The translations under genes were made by a program, and so were the position numbers. DNA of 64,000 nt, from contig NMRB01000003.1 of NCBI GenBank assembly GCA_002633025.1, positions 967,862 to 1,031,861 of the forward strand, given 5' to 3'. Shown here one piece after another: positions 37,770 through 50,886 of this stretch. Source of the DNA: Notospermus geniculatus (Eukaryota > Nemertea > Pilidiophora > Heteronemertea > Lineidae). The notes beneath the pieces are model-generated. The model worked only from the letters and a program-made list of their open reading frames with translations, had not been told where the DNA came from and did not search any database. How positions within the stretch are numbered: the stretch's first letter is position 1; each line of letters opens with the position of its first letter.

Positions 37770-39101
37770 AGTACTGAGACTGTGACTTTTTGTAAAACTT
37801 CAGTTCACAGACAATGTTGAGCATTAAATCCTGCATGCGAAAAACTGAACTCAGCCTTTTTCAAAAGAACTATATTCGCTGATGGAACAATATTGGTAAA
37901 GCCAATGTATTGGTAATGTGTTGCATTGGTAAGCCTACTGTGGGTGGCTCGCACTCAAGTATTGCTACAGGGTGTGTTGAAATCATCTGATAGCAGATGC
38001 TTGTGCAGCTAGATTCCTTTATCTCACTGATGAGTTTATCAAATCAACCTGTCATACAGCTGAGATTGCCAAGTTTAAAGGTTCCACCTCTCTGTTGTTT
38101 TGCACCAGATTGGTTAGGTTTGCAGTGGCAATTTCACCTCTTCTGAAACCATGTCCTTGTGGACACTGATGGCAACATTGGCCAGGAGAATGATGACTTG
38201 GTTCCAAAAGAAGATGCTGGGACTGAGGGGGTTAACGTGAAATTTATCTTGGTTGCTGCATGCATCAACTGGATGTAATCTATTCAGAAGGCATGAAAAA
38301 ACACAATTTTTTTGCAAAAGAAAACTGACTGAATCATTTGTCAGCAATTAGCGGCAGAGAAAATATATTGCTCTGTTGATCTTGGGAGACTTCAACTCGG
38401 ATCCATTGTCAAAAACTTTTGAATAGTTTTTCAAGGTTTAATTGATTCAAGCCGAGTAAACTGCGTATGGAAGTAGCTTCACTTTAAAAAACAGTAGGTG
38501 GCTTAATCTGCGATCAGCATCTTGAAATAAACACTGGTTTTTGCCCAGTATTTTGCAGCACGCTGCGGGCTTGTACATGTAGATAATGATTTTTACCGAA
38601 GCAGCTCTTGTCGGCAAAGAAGTCCTACCTATTGTAAGTATACCATGCGATATTCTTACATATGATTGCACCCCAGGCGGAGATAGAACTTGAAAAGGCC
38701 TATGTGATATTAAACTTCAGACAAACTGCTCAGATATGAAACATTCTCGTGATTTTCTCAATCACAAAAATGGCATAATGATATTGGATTGTGTTATTCA
38801 ATAGCAGCAAAGATAGGAAGAAAAGAGCATTCTAGACAAGCGGGCCAACTATAATGAATCGAAAGAGACCTATAATGAACCAAAAGAGACCTATCTTGGT
38901 CAGATAATTGGGAAGAGATTACAGACCTACATATCAAATATCATGTTGTACATCTTTTTCATGCTTTTTTCAGTTTGACAACAGTGAGATATTCAGGAGC
39001 TGATTGCAAAATATGTCAACATTGTCAATGTGGACCTCACCTGAACAACAACTTGAAAAACAAAGTGATGTTAGAATTATCTAGTGTGCTCATCCAGATA
39101 G

Positions 39102-39308
39102 GAGACCAGACAAACTTTGCTTGATGCGAGTGATATGATTTCTTGCATAAAAACATGCAAAATATGTCCTGTAACTGATCAAAATGCAGACTGCACTAAA
39201 ACTACTGTCAGGCACAAGAGGGTCTCAAGCATCACTTCAATAAAAGATACTAAAGTGGGGGTCTGTAACTATGTACCCTGTGTCATGTCAAGTGAGCAAA
39301 GTTACAGG
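39102..39308 (+). CDS. possible exon ending in a consensus donor
   Basis: An open frame of 69 codons ends AGTTACAG|GTAAGTTG, a perfect consensus donor, and hits a stop just past it, as a real exon often does. The peptide has paired cysteines (SCIKTCKICPV, then VCNYVPC) and a basic, Ser/Thr-rich middle. The upstream boundary could be the weak acceptor CCAGATAG (exon from 39102), or the ATG at 39132 could be the start. No family recognised. Confidence 0.32.
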
Positions 39309-39441
39309 TAAGTTGAACTGACACAAAAAGGATTGAATTGTCAGGGGACATGACAGACAAGTTCTGAAAACTCCACAAACATTTTTGTGAGATGTTTTTC
39401 CAAATCTTGGTAGTCAAGGGCCTGTAATCTATTGCCGTGGC

Positions 39442-39741
39442 TGAAGGGGTGAATGCTGTCCACTCTGAATCCTAACCCCTGGCCCCTATCCCACAACCCT
39501 TGATACCTGGCCTCCTACCCCTGACCCCTAAGCCTACTCCCAATCCTACCCCTGACCCCTAAGCCTACTCCTAATCCTAACCCCAGGCCCTTACAGCCGT
39601 TACCCTAGATACTGGGTAATGTTTCATAGGGTTGGACAGCCGTTACCCTAGATACTGGGTAATGTTCCATAGGGTTGGACAGCCGTTACCCTAGATACTG
39701 GGTAATGTTCCATAGGGTTAGACAACATTTACACCTTTTAC
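39442..39741 (+). repeat. dispersed C-rich repeat, copy 2, with three 43-bp units
   Basis: This is the second member of the family seen at 8438-8626. Here the unit CAGCCGTTACCCTAGATACT... is present three times in tandem at exact 43-bp spacing (starts 39594, 39637 and 39680). The internal tandem expansion therefore happened after the two members were dispersed. Confidence 0.88.
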
Positions 39742-42345
39742 ATTGCTGAGAGTGCTGCAATCCATGCCAGGTCGCTGTCATTATGGCTTTGCAAATGCCT
39801 TTTACAACAATCATCCTGAGATGCATTTTTTTATCCACACACCAAAACGGATTAGAAATGGAAGGAACAAAAGACAGTAACTGGACAAGACTGGGCCACA
39901 CCCTGTAACACTGAAAAGTGAACAGCACAAGAATTGAAATCTGTCGGAAAGTTGTCCAAAAGGTTTCCTGGAACAGAACTTACATTATATTCAGTCCATC
40001 CTTCATGGTCCAGGGTGAACAGTTATCAAGGTATCTTTAGAGCAATATCCGTGTAACTGTCTACCAGACATGAACTGAACACATTGTAACTTGTAACTTG
40101 AATTAGAAAGTTTCTGAGTCAGTGCGAGTGAAAAACCCAAGGTAGTGGTATCAGGAGAAAAGGTATCCCAAAGAGAGTGAAGTTTGAACCATGTTAGCAC
40201 AGAATGTCAACACACAAGTGCCAGAATAGCTCAAAGATGGGTTACTGGGCCAGTCCATTCTGTTGGGGTAGGCGGGCACTTTAAATTGGCACTTGGTTAT
40301 TAATTGCAGTTAATGATACTGTTTATATAATGCCGAGATCCCAGTTTATTCATCCCGGTAGCTGACTGGATAATGGGGTATATTCATCCAAAATGGTGGA
40401 ATTAGCCCAATTCTATTAGCATGAGAAGGCAATTAAATTGCATAAGACTGATGGAAGTGATGCAGGTACCTTTTAATCAACCCAGACGTGAGACCAACAG
40501 AAAGTACAACTTGGACCAAAATGCTAGCACATGTTACATTATCTGCATCATGGTGATTTGAAATATGCCTAGAAGGCCCAAAATATCACCCACATGAGTA
40601 CTAGATATTGTCCGTCTGAGGGTGCGACCTGTCTGTCTGAGGGTGCGGCCTTGTGGATCATGTGGCGTAAAAGGGTCAGATATTAAAATGAGCCAGGAGG
40701 GACAAACATAAAGTTTCTGTAAATATATCCCCATTACCTGATGGACCTAATGAACTGCAGCAGATATGGATGATCTATTCTTTTAGTGACAATCAATGCT
40801 ACATCTCGCAATTCAATAATTTTATCTGTCAACCAAGTGAGCCATAACAACAAATTGAAACGAGAGTACTTGCCATTTATTTACCATTCAAACAGTTCTA
40901 TAATGGCCAATTAGGTGAACTCGTTTTCCAAACACACTTCATTACATCCAAACTATTGGGAACAAAAGTTGGAATGGAATTCGTAAAACCAGCAAAAAAT
41001 CAGTAAATATTTACCAAGGACTGAAACATAATGGATAATGGTTTAGAGATCATGCAATAAACCACAAATTGATTTAATAGACTTTGATGTGATACACAAA
41101 TCAACATAAATCACAGATGAAGTTCATAGTTAGGTTAGGTTTTTGTCACGAAGATCCATCCCAGACTTTCAGCACCATGGATGAGCCCAAGTCTGGCCTT
41201 CAACAATCTCGTCCATTACCAAATTTGGCCAGTCTACTCATCCCACTGACATCAAGCTGCCATTTTCAGTCTGGTTTTCATACAAGGCAGGTCAATAGGA
41301 GGGATGATCTTGATACCCGAACACTTGATAACAGAATCGTCTGTTTTGTGGTGAAAAATAGACCAGCACTTTTGGTAAGGTTCAGATTAAACCATGTCAA
41401 CACTGTCTCAATACCATCCCGTTTTGGACAAACAACTGAGTCCAGCTATATTTTCCTTGGCTAAAGAAACAGCTCCACTGTTTGATAGCCATGATTAATG
41501 AGTTATCTAAGAATAAATTAAAGTTGACCTGGGCAGGTTTTGGGATGTCCATGCACTCTCTAGGGCCTTCTCCATTTTGAGTGACATTTGTAAAGGGAGA
41601 CTCCAAGGGCTCAACAAGCCAAAAGCCATCAATAAACTGTTTTTACAACCTCCCTGGATCCAGCACACTCCACCATTCAGGACCATTGTGCCTTGTAATT
41701 TGTTGAAAAGATGACAATGGACCAAGAAACTGATCCCAGGGCAGACTTTTATCAGATGGGGCACCGACTCAATAGGTTGTTTTTCTTATGGTTCCATGAA
41801 ATTATTTTCAGATCACCACATGGATTCAATGGTTATCAAGCTCCTTTGTCATCCCTTTTGGAAGAGTCACAAGACAGTTGACATCAGATGTGAAAGAAGA
41901 TGAAAGTGGTGTTGCAAGAAAAGTACCGACCCCCACACTCTCATGTTTACATGTTCAGGCCGGCCTTCTTACTGAAGCAAGCAGTTCAAATTAAGTAATC
42001 TATCCTCTGGTGAGGGTTGAACCAGAACAGTTAATCTGTAGTGACCAACACCAAAATTTTCGAGCCAACTTGTCTTCAAATTAGCTTCTTACATATCTGA
42101 GCGAAGAAGGTAAGACCAGCAGACACCCAGATCAATTCCAATGGGTTAGAAAAGCCACAGATCGATAGGTAACACCATTAATTTGAGCCAGTTTCTTAAC
42201 ACAGACTCCCAGGGATGAAACTTCAGAACTACTTCATGGCAGATTCTATCAAAGAGATTTAAAACATTGGCACAATTTTCAAAACTGCTGGGCGTGGCAT
42301 TGCAAAATACTTGTAGTCAGTAGCCATACTGTTCCAAGATGTCCA

Positions 42346-42482
42346 TCACTACCAAGAGTTGAACCAACTCTACACTCAAAGGACACACCTCTTCACTGCC
42401 AAGAGTTGAACCAACTCTACACTCAAAGGACACACCTCTTCACTGCCAAGAGTTGAACCAACTCTACTCAAAGGACACACCC
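42346..42482. repeat. 47-bp tandem repeat, three units
   Basis: ACTGCCAAGAGTTGAACCAA followed by CTCTACACTCAAAGGACACACCTCTTC repeats at 47-bp spacing (marker positions 42353, 42400 and 42447). The third unit is shortened by three bases. Confidence 0.93.
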
Positions 42483-43131
42483 CGTTGGCAAAGCAACATT
42501 GCAGAAACTCGGCAAGATTTCGAGAAGACGTGGAATGTGGCAGCAGCAGTAGAAGTTGGAATGATCGTGATGGAAGTGGACTTGAGATTTGCAGGTGGAG
42601 ACTAAGGTCATCCAGTGGCCAGAACAAGTATTGAATCAAGTCAACCTGTCAGCCAACACATTCAAATGAGCAATATCTTGGTAATTAGCGTCCAAATCTT
42701 GAATAAAAGTGACCGATCATCAAGATTTGATGGATTTTAAAAACCCAAACATGTCACACCGATGGCAAATTTGGCAGATGTGGCTACAAGGTCTCGAGGA
42801 GAGAATAGCCAGACCTGACAAGATTAAGGTTGATCCATGTCCACTCATGATTAATGATGACCCAATGATTGGGAAGCTATCAGTGAATTAGTCCTGTCTC
42901 TGTCTGATGGTGCCTTGGCATGAATGGAAAGTAATGGAAATTAGAGGTGCCAAATGTCACCTGTGACAATTTGGGTCACTCGTTGTCAAAGAGGGATGAC
43001 CAGGTGCAGCACCTGATACATATTTGCAAGATTATTAATAGCTCATGGATGATTTCTGCAGAAAAGCCCCAGCACAACCTTGTCTCTGATTTTTGGTGAC
43101 TGAAGGGTCAACCTTTTTGCCAACGACACTG

Positions 43132-43345
43132 GGGAGCATGGTGGCGCAGTGGTAAGAGCGTTGGACTAGTGACCAAGAAGCTGCAGGTTCGATACTCCAC
43201 TGGGTTGTCACTTTGTAATCTCAAGTGGAAAGATCAAGTGAAGCGCTGAATGATGTTCTCCCTGAGTTTCTCTAGAAAGCATTCTTGAGAGACTGTAGAA
43301 GAGATCTGGAGAGCTGCCGTAAAAAGGTGCCACATTATTATCAAT
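43132..43345 (+). mobile_element. tRNA-derived SINE, near full length
   Basis: This has a Pol III-type head with A box TGGCGCAGTGG (43142-43152) and B box GGTTCGATACT (43186-43196). The body contains GATCAAGTGAAGCGCTGAAT and the 3' tail reads AAGGTGCCACATTATTATC. The body and tail recur at 52806-53027, which defines a SINE family. The anticodon arm does not form a proper cloverleaf, so it is not a functional tRNA gene. Confidence 0.82.
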
Positions 43346-44724
43346 GGGGTGTTTCCATGCCACTGGCCGTGGCCTCCATCACCAACTCCATCAACAACAT
43401 GCACTGTATTTCAGCAACAAAGTTATTTCTTCATTCAAGGAGCGACCAAGCCTTGTGGAATCCAGTTCAAGGTCTGGACGAACATTCAAGACAAGATGCA
43501 TGTATCATCAATACTTGCACATACATCAAACGGCCAGACATAAAGATTATGATACAATTTCACCCCGATGACCTTGGCTAATAAATTCTGCATCACAATG
43601 ATGCAAGGTCAGTCACAATGCCCCAAAATGGCGGAAAAAAGTGCACATTTTGTGCAAATGAATAGCTTTCGCCAATAAACGTCAGCTTCACCATCATATT
43701 TCATTCGTAATTCAATTTGGCGAGGCTCTCCTGATCCTTGTTAACTTTTATTGAGGTTGTCGTTTAGGGCATCCAAGAATGATGAAATAGACAATTGGCT
43801 TGGTTGAGTCTGGGACTCTAGTCTCTTGGTGGGCATATCTCCTCATAGGAATGGTACCCTCGGCGACAGGCATGATCGAGACTTAATGAAAATCGTTTTG
43901 TTTCCAGTGATTTACTGATGCTTTTGTCACTTTATGTCTGGTACTGCTGCAATGAAGCTGTAATTGAAACACATTGTTCCTCACATTGCTTAGAGAGGGT
44001 GACAGCCAGTCAGTTCCGGAGGGAGGTCTGCAATGACGCTTGATGCAGCTGCAGACCAGGAACAAGCTGAAAATGCAAAATGAAAAGTTCCACAACCATT
44101 TCCATGACTCATAACATGTTGCTTCCAGTTCAGTTGAGAAGTTGATTTTTCCATTTGGTAAAATCATACGATGTCAAATTTGGTGACCTCGGCAATCTAT
44201 TTTGAGGAGAACTTGTCGAAACAGGCATCAGAATCAAAATGCATCATAAAGACTATGACAACTAAAGCAAATCCGATACCTCTATGATAACTTGATGATG
44301 GATGGCTACAGGTCTTAGACTCTAAAGCCAAGGCACATCCCTGGGATGATTCATAACTTTTTCAACAGTTAACTCATTAGATAAAGCATCTTCAATAGTC
44401 ACACTTGAGGACTTTGAAAGATTTCCGCATTCATGACGACAATTGAAATGTTACCAATATCTTGTCGTGGTGATGATCACTGGAAGATAAATGACTACAG
44501 GTCTCTCAGTCAACGTGGATGATTCAGACCGATTCAGCTTGTCGCTTGAGTATATCATAAGAATCTGTTATAAACTGCCAGATCATGCACCAATATTTAG
44601 ATATCTAATAGAGTTAGTGCTCGTCCATGATGAGCTAACATTCCTATTGAAATCGCTGTCATCAGGAAGTGTGAGCAGAATTCATGAGCTCATGAGCGGT
44701 GAGAGATCACACAGATATAGAACG

Positions 44725-44948
44725 TATACCGTAACTTCCGTTCTAAGAGGTCAGATACCAATTTGCAAGGTCCCTCCCTCAAGCCACACTATAGGCCTAC
44801 TACTCCAAAGTCAGTCAGACACGATGTACCAACCAGGCCTTAGGGTGGGCATGAGCCTCTGAGTTCAATGGCCTACAGTAGCAGGCCTACTGGTCGAAGT
44901 TATTCTTAGACTGGGTCCGTAACCTCTTAGAAAGGAAGTTACGGTATA
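44725..44948. mobile_element. MITE-like element with 25-27-bp inverted repeats and TA ends
   Basis: The left end TATACCGTAACTTCCGTTCT plus AAGAGGT is mirrored at the right end (ACCTCTTAGAAAGGAAG then TTACGGTATA), with two mismatches. The internal 170 bp has no credible frame. TA at the outer ends would suit a Tc1/mariner-type target duplication, but that is inference. Confidence 0.82.
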
Positions 44949-46207
44949 TAGGCTAGGCGGCTCTCAACAGAAAGCACACTAAGCCTTGAACAAACTCATT
45001 ACCATCTACCTCAGTTCATTTTTTAATGTAATATTACTCAAGTTTCCAAACCTGAGAGGTAGAAAGTGCATAAGAAAAAATATCCTCAAGGTTAATCATT
45101 TGATGCATTTTCAGTGCAAATGTTTAACTTAATGGATTTGAAATGGACTTGGTTGTGGAGAAGCCAGCCATGAACCCAGTTACTCAGTGAGTATACATTA
45201 GGAAGTTGGAGAGAATGGGATGTAGCTAATGAAGCAACACACCTGTCCTTGATGAGATGGGGGTGGGAAATGAAAAAAGATCCGAAAGGACCAAGGTGAG
45301 GTGGAAAGGTAAGCTGGAAAACTCGTGACAACCGCAGTGGCCTAATTAATGGCTTAGAGAAGATCTCTTCCTGGGAAGCCATCTTCAACCAAGAAGTCAG
45401 AAACTTGTAGACAGCATTGCATAGGATTTCAAAACCTCGTCGTTGGAGATTTTGAGTCACTTAGTACAAAATCCACTGCGGATTATAATTTGTGGTCAAT
45501 ACTCGTGGTGCTCTGTTCTCTAGTGATATGGGACCAGGCCAATGAGTGCATTGTAGCGAATGCTTTTGTTTTGAAAAGGATGAATAGGATTTTGTACTGC
45601 TTAAAAAGATTTGTTTTCAAACAGCAGAAAATCATTTTGAGTTGTTCGACTGCTTACACCAGGTGGATGACCCAAGATGGCTGTTCCGTACTCAATGACT
45701 CTTGTAGCCTTGAGGCTATGTTGTGAATTATCGTCTCATAGGACAAGATAGATGTCTTACTAATATCATAAACACAAACTAAACATGAAAATATTTGTCT
45801 AGACACACTTCTAGGAAAGAACCGATTGGTAATTGTTAAATTGGTTTTGATCGCAGTGTCAATCAATCCAATTTGATTGACAGGTGTCACCTTCAGACCT
45901 TTCACCTTTCTCCTTCATTACTGTCGATGTATCTCACATCTTAAACATCTTATGTGATATTTCAATACATGGCCATGATATCACTTTCCCTCGAGCAGGT
46001 ACATGTCAATTATGTCATATTATGACAAGATTATGGAAATATTAATTTGACGGAGAGCTTTGGACACAATACTGGCAGATTTCACCAAGACTTGTCATCA
46101 GTACTTTAATGAGCCAAGCCATCGAAACAATGCGACACAAGAACACTTGGCTTTATTAGATCTTCTACATCTTCAACCTAGGCACTTCTTCTCCGTTTTC
46201 AGCATTT

Positions 46208-46282
46208 AACAGCTACATCTGAAAGCTGTAGCAACAGCTACATCTGAACGCTGTAGCAACAGCTACATCTGAAAGCTGTAGC
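46208..46282. repeat. 25-bp tandem hairpin repeat, three units
   Basis: AACAGCTACATCTGAAAGCT plus GTAGC is repeated three times at exact 25-bp spacing. Each unit is itself a small hairpin (GCTACA pairs with TGTAGC). Confidence 0.93.
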
Positions 46283-46420
46283 CTTCCAGAGCAAAAGGAC
46301 TGCATGATGCAACAACTTGGCTGAAGTTCACCAAAGGTTCTTTTGGGATGATTGTGTCCTTGGGCCAGGTTTCCTTCGAATCAGTCAGCGGTGCAGCTAC
46401 TTAGTAGGCCTATTCAGGAT

Positions 46421-46593
46421 CCAGGGCCGTATTTAAAGGCAGGCGAGGGGGGCAGTTGCCCCCCCCCCCTGAGCCAACCAAAAAACGTGATTTTCATGCA
46501 GATTTTGGAGAAAAAAACGGCAAAAAGAGGTCTTCTGCCCCCCCCTGAGAGGCTTCTGCCCCCCCTGGACCAAAAAGTTAAATACGGCCCTGG
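46421..46593. mobile_element. MITE-like element, CCAGGGCCGTATTTAA termini
   Basis: CCAGGGCCGTATTTAA at 46421 is matched exactly by TTAAATACGGCCCTGG ending at 46593. Between them are C-rich runs and GGCTTCTGCCCCCC-like direct repeats, but no transposase. CAGGG-type termini recall hAT-group non-autonomous elements. No clear 8-bp target duplication is visible. Long frames overlapping it on the minus strand are incidental. Confidence 0.85.
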
Positions 46594-48407
46594 GATCAAA
46601 AGGACCTGCTCGTCTTGGCCACAGGATTGATGGCTCTTTCTTGCTTGTTAAACTCAGAAACTGAAGCAGAAACCCAACACGAGAATCCATTGAAATCCAG
46701 ATTTTCAAGCCAGAGCTACACCTGGTGGTACCTGCCAATGAAATGTCAATCAACAAGCCAAACTCTGATTGACTGGAACATGCAGTTCTGTCAGGTGAAT
46801 TCATGCAAGAAATTAACACAGTGATTGTTTTTTGTAACATTCTGTCAAGAAATTATTGGGAAAGAAGAACTGGCATTTATCACCAACTTCCGAACCTGGA
46901 GATTTAAGGAAAATGGTCCAGCACAACGCAAACTGAAAGGTCAAGTTTGAGTCTGGTGCACACTTCTAGGAACCAGACACACCTTGGTGAGTCATGTTAA
47001 ACTGACCAGTACAAAGATGCAGAGTAACCAATTCTATTCTGAAACTGGTGATGCTTTCAAAGTCACATCAGTGTGACCATTCAATTAAATTTCAATTGTG
47101 AATTCTGGCCACCGTATCAACCAGTCTGCTGACCATAAGTGGCGAACTACCAAAGGCATTGGCTACAACAATTTGGCCTTCTATCTTGTTCTAGTGTCAT
47201 CCCTGACAGCACTTGACACTCATTGTCAGTGCGTACTGCAGGGTAAGGATAACAACTAGATAACATCGGACAAAAAAACTTCAGGTTTCAATGATGGGTC
47301 AGGGGTGGCCGAAGCAGATGGCTGAATGCACTTGGAGGGACTTCAGCAGACGTGGAAACAATACAGAGCAGACGACAAACAATTTGAAGGGCTTGGACAA
47401 GATAATAGCAGACAGCGTGTCAATCAAGATCTCAAGGAGGAATGAACTAATTTTGGACGGGCATCCAACCCTTCATTTATTTGGTAAAGGAATTATTCAA
47501 GATTAGTCTGTTTGCATTTAAATCTCAAATCAACTTGAGTTAGAATACATGACAAGAGTGACATGACAGAACTGTCAGAATGGGATGGAAATATTTTGAC
47601 GTTTAGAGTGACAAGAGTCCAATATGAACAATGTGAAATGCATGTGTCACCTGTTTGGGACACATGACTGCACAATGCTGAGGATGTTGAGCATTTCTTA
47701 AAAGTTGTCCAAAGTTGATGAAGTCGATGAAGTCTGGTAGGCAGTCAGGCCAGAGCTATCCCTGTTTCACAGCAACATTCACTGACTCAGCTGCCAGTGT
47801 CATTCCCTTTCATATGCTAGATGAAGGACCACCACATAATGCAGCTGATAGTACCATCAGTTAGGCCTTTTTAGGCCACTGGTCTTTAAAACAAGGAAAG
47901 GAATAAGGTAATAGATTATGAGGATGGAGGACCATTTCAAATCACGACATCTGCCAATGTTTCCAAATCACCACCAACCCCCCAAAATAAAACCACATCT
48001 GCCAGAAGCGTTGTATCCTACAAAGTCCGAAACATCAGCGTCACATCTAAATGTTGGTCATTAATTATGACCTGACAACATTCCAACAGGCACATTAATC
48101 TGACGCCTCCCTAACCGATATTATCATTTGTACTTCCGCTTCCAAACCAAAGACATGATTAACATCGAGAAGCAGGGACAATCATTGCAGATTACTTCTT
48201 GTCAGCGAACAACAGGGGTTCCCCACCTCGACATCACCTATGTGTAAGAATTCACACCCATGGTCATTAATCAAATGGACTAGAAGAAGACAATGCCAAC
48301 AACGTCATTCAAGGGATAATTTGCCGACCACGCTGACTACTCCATGTACCAACCTGACTCGGTCATGAACAGCCATGTTTAGCTCCCCAGCATGTGCCTG
48401 CTGCTGG

Positions 48408-48670
48408 GTGAGGACTTTGATCATCATTGCTGAATTTGAAAGCACAAGGTATTCTGTAAGCCCAAGTCTAGATTCTGGAAGCTGTGCTTTCCTTGCTGAG
48501 GACTTTGATCACTGTTGCTGAATTAGAACCCCGAGGCATATTCTGTTACCCCAAGTTCATCGGAAAGGTGCCTTGTTGGGTGAGGACTTTACTGACTGTT
48601 GAAGAATTTGAAACCGGAAGGCATTCTGAAAGATTAAGTCCATTGGGAAGATTCTTTGAAGCGGTGCTTT
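48408..48670. repeat. diverged 84-88-bp tandem repeat, three units
   Basis: GGGTGAGGACTTTGATCA, TTGCTGAATTTGAAA and AGGCATTCTGTAAGCCCAAG recur with marker AGGACTTT at 48411, 48499 and 48583. Units are clearly diverged. A 77-codon frame crosses two units but has no splice or start support. Confidence 0.85.
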
Positions 48671-49295
48671 CCTTTAAACATCACCTTCGCCATGTTGTAA
48701 AAAGAACACAGCTATGAAACCACAATGCCTACTGTTGTATTTTGGGTAATACCAACTGCCTTGCACATTTCTCCCACAAAGGACCCCTGCTCTGCGCCCC
48801 TTTCCAAAATGCCCGCCAAAAGGAACTCCACCATTCCGTCTGCTCATGATAATGAGAAAGGTCATTAGTGTCTCCTGTTGACAACCAATGTCATCAACCA
48901 CAATCACCTTCCCCTCCCCGCTTGATATTTAAGCATCAAACACTATGATTTAGAAGTTTGTATCCAGAGATAATTAATTATTCCCTGTCAGAGGAGGGTA
49001 GAAGGGGTAATTTGGCCCTTTTAAACAACCCTGACATCTGCTGCGAGGGACTGTTAAGGAGCAACGTCAAACCGATTGCGGGTGACCTGGCATGTCTGGT
49101 CAAATGTCATGTTATTTGGGGAAAGTTACAACCAGTTTTTTGTATAACTTCATCACATTTGCCTTCATCTCAGAAGTGATTGGATTTCATGCCATCTGCC
49201 ATCAATTTGTGGTAAAAGAACATTGCTTCCCCCTCCAAAGGTGCAGCTTACTGCCCCATGCGATGGACATAAAGAGCTGGAATGATAGATCCAAT

Positions 49296-49377
49296 ATGGA
49301 CTAGTCTGGATTCAAACCCAGGCCCTGCTGATTGCTAAGCACACATGGTAACCACTTGGCTATCCCTGCTCATCTCT
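49296..49377 (-). mobile_element. tRNA-like pseudogene or SINE head
   Basis: On the minus strand GGGATAGCCAAGTGGTTACC carries an A box, and GGTTTGAATCC (49318-49308) is a good B box. The anticodon stem cannot be formed, so it is a tRNA-derived remnant of a family different from the 43132 SINE. Confidence 0.6.
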
Positions 49378-50783
49378 GTCCAGGGGTGGGGAGGGGACAG
49401 GAGTTGGGGCCGGGGCCTTTCTCCAAACAACCTGTAGGCTACTTCACAGCTAGCCAGTAGTTCTGTTGCAGTTGGGAAAACGAACCTGATCTGATTCAAC
49501 TCTTCATCAATTTAGTCAATTCACTTGATTCTAACACAGCAACTCTGACATCACCGAAGCAACAATCACATCACAGCATGATTTCTTTCTCAGACATCAG
49601 ACTTGATTGAACATTCATGATTTAGAGATTTGCAAAGAAATGAAAAATGGGACACTATCACAAAGAAATAGGCAAATATCACAACGTTTCCTTTCATGTT
49701 TTAAGCAATCCATCAAGATCTTACTGTCCAAGAGTAGACTATGACGAAATAACCGCTTTGATCAGAATCAATACCTAGCACAATATTCATATAACAAGAC
49801 AGACAATTGACACTTATTGATTTAAAGTCATTCATTAAGGAAAACTCGATAAGTGAAAGAAACTGCGTATTACTTCAGACGTAGTCTGATCTAGCCAATT
49901 CCTAGCAGGACTTAACATCATGATTTGAATTCCCATGGATCCCGTTCGATTTTCCCAGACAAAAATGAGAATTACACAGGTTTTCTCTCCTGGGTAAACA
50001 CAGATACCTTAGAAATCGATGTTCAGTGTTATGACTGGCAGTTCGAGTATTTGGATTCGGTTCAAAAGAATTTAATGCAGAAACAACCTTAATGTCAATA
50101 CTAGAGTAGAGAAACTATTTCCTAACTTTTGTTGGTCTTCCCACTCGAAATTGGATTAAAAGAACACAGCATTTTGCCTTCTCATGTGAAGGTCCAACTG
50201 TTTATGCTCGCATCCCAAGCATGTGCGTCTGTTGACAATCCACTGCTCATCCAATATTGACAATCGTTTGACAAATTCACTGTGAACTTTTAATAGGTTT
50301 TCCATTGCGCTCATTTGATTAAAACGGCTTCAATCAAAGAAAATCGAATTCTGTTCTCAGTAGAGTGTTGATTTTGGACTACATCAAGTTAATGTAGCAC
50401 CACTCATTGACACTCTTCACCTAAGTTCCAACTTAACCCATTTAAAAGACGGTGGCACAATTATTTACATTTTTGTAACTTCAAAAACCAGTTTTCTCAA
50501 ACTCCTTGAAATCTTGAATGAGGTTCATAACTTTTTTCCACCTAGTTGTCTTAAAACAGTTCACCTCATTTAGCAAAGTGTGATTCTTTAATTTCAAGGA
50601 TGAAATGTCATGCTTCGGCAAACGTGCTAGACTCTCAAGATGATATCGCAATCCACATCCTTCATATCCTTGATACTCAAGTTGAATGAGGGGCAGTTCC
50701 AGCTATGACGTCAGAAGTATAACTGACACAGTTACCGGTACGACTGAAGGCGCCACTGCAGTAGAGAGGTTTCTCGTACAAGT

Positions 50784-50886
50784 CATCCTCCCACAGCAGG
50801 GCTTTGGTCTCGTTCCTCTTCATACACTCCACACAAAGTGAGCGAATGAAGAGGAGCGAGGTAAAAACTCCTGCTGTGGGAGGATG
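50784..50886 (+). repeat. HP-1 foldback element, copy C (best preserved)
   Basis: This is a 103-bp hairpin with outer arms CATCCTCCCACAGCAGGG and CCTGCTGTGGGAGGATG that match perfectly except at the junction. The inner arms are CTCGTTCCTCTTCAT and ATGAAGAGGAGCGAG, and a loop with ACACAAAGTG separates them. GGCTTTGGTC faces GGTAAAAACT as a conserved mismatch block. Confidence 0.87.

Noticed and set aside
38559-38633. Plus-strand 75-nt open segment between TATTTTGCAG and CTATT|GTAAGTA
   Set aside because: It is too short, and its outgoing phase does not match the 39102-39308 candidate.
43133-43205. tRNA gene
   Set aside because: A and B boxes are present, but the anticodon and acceptor stems do not form, and the body and tail recur elsewhere as a SINE.
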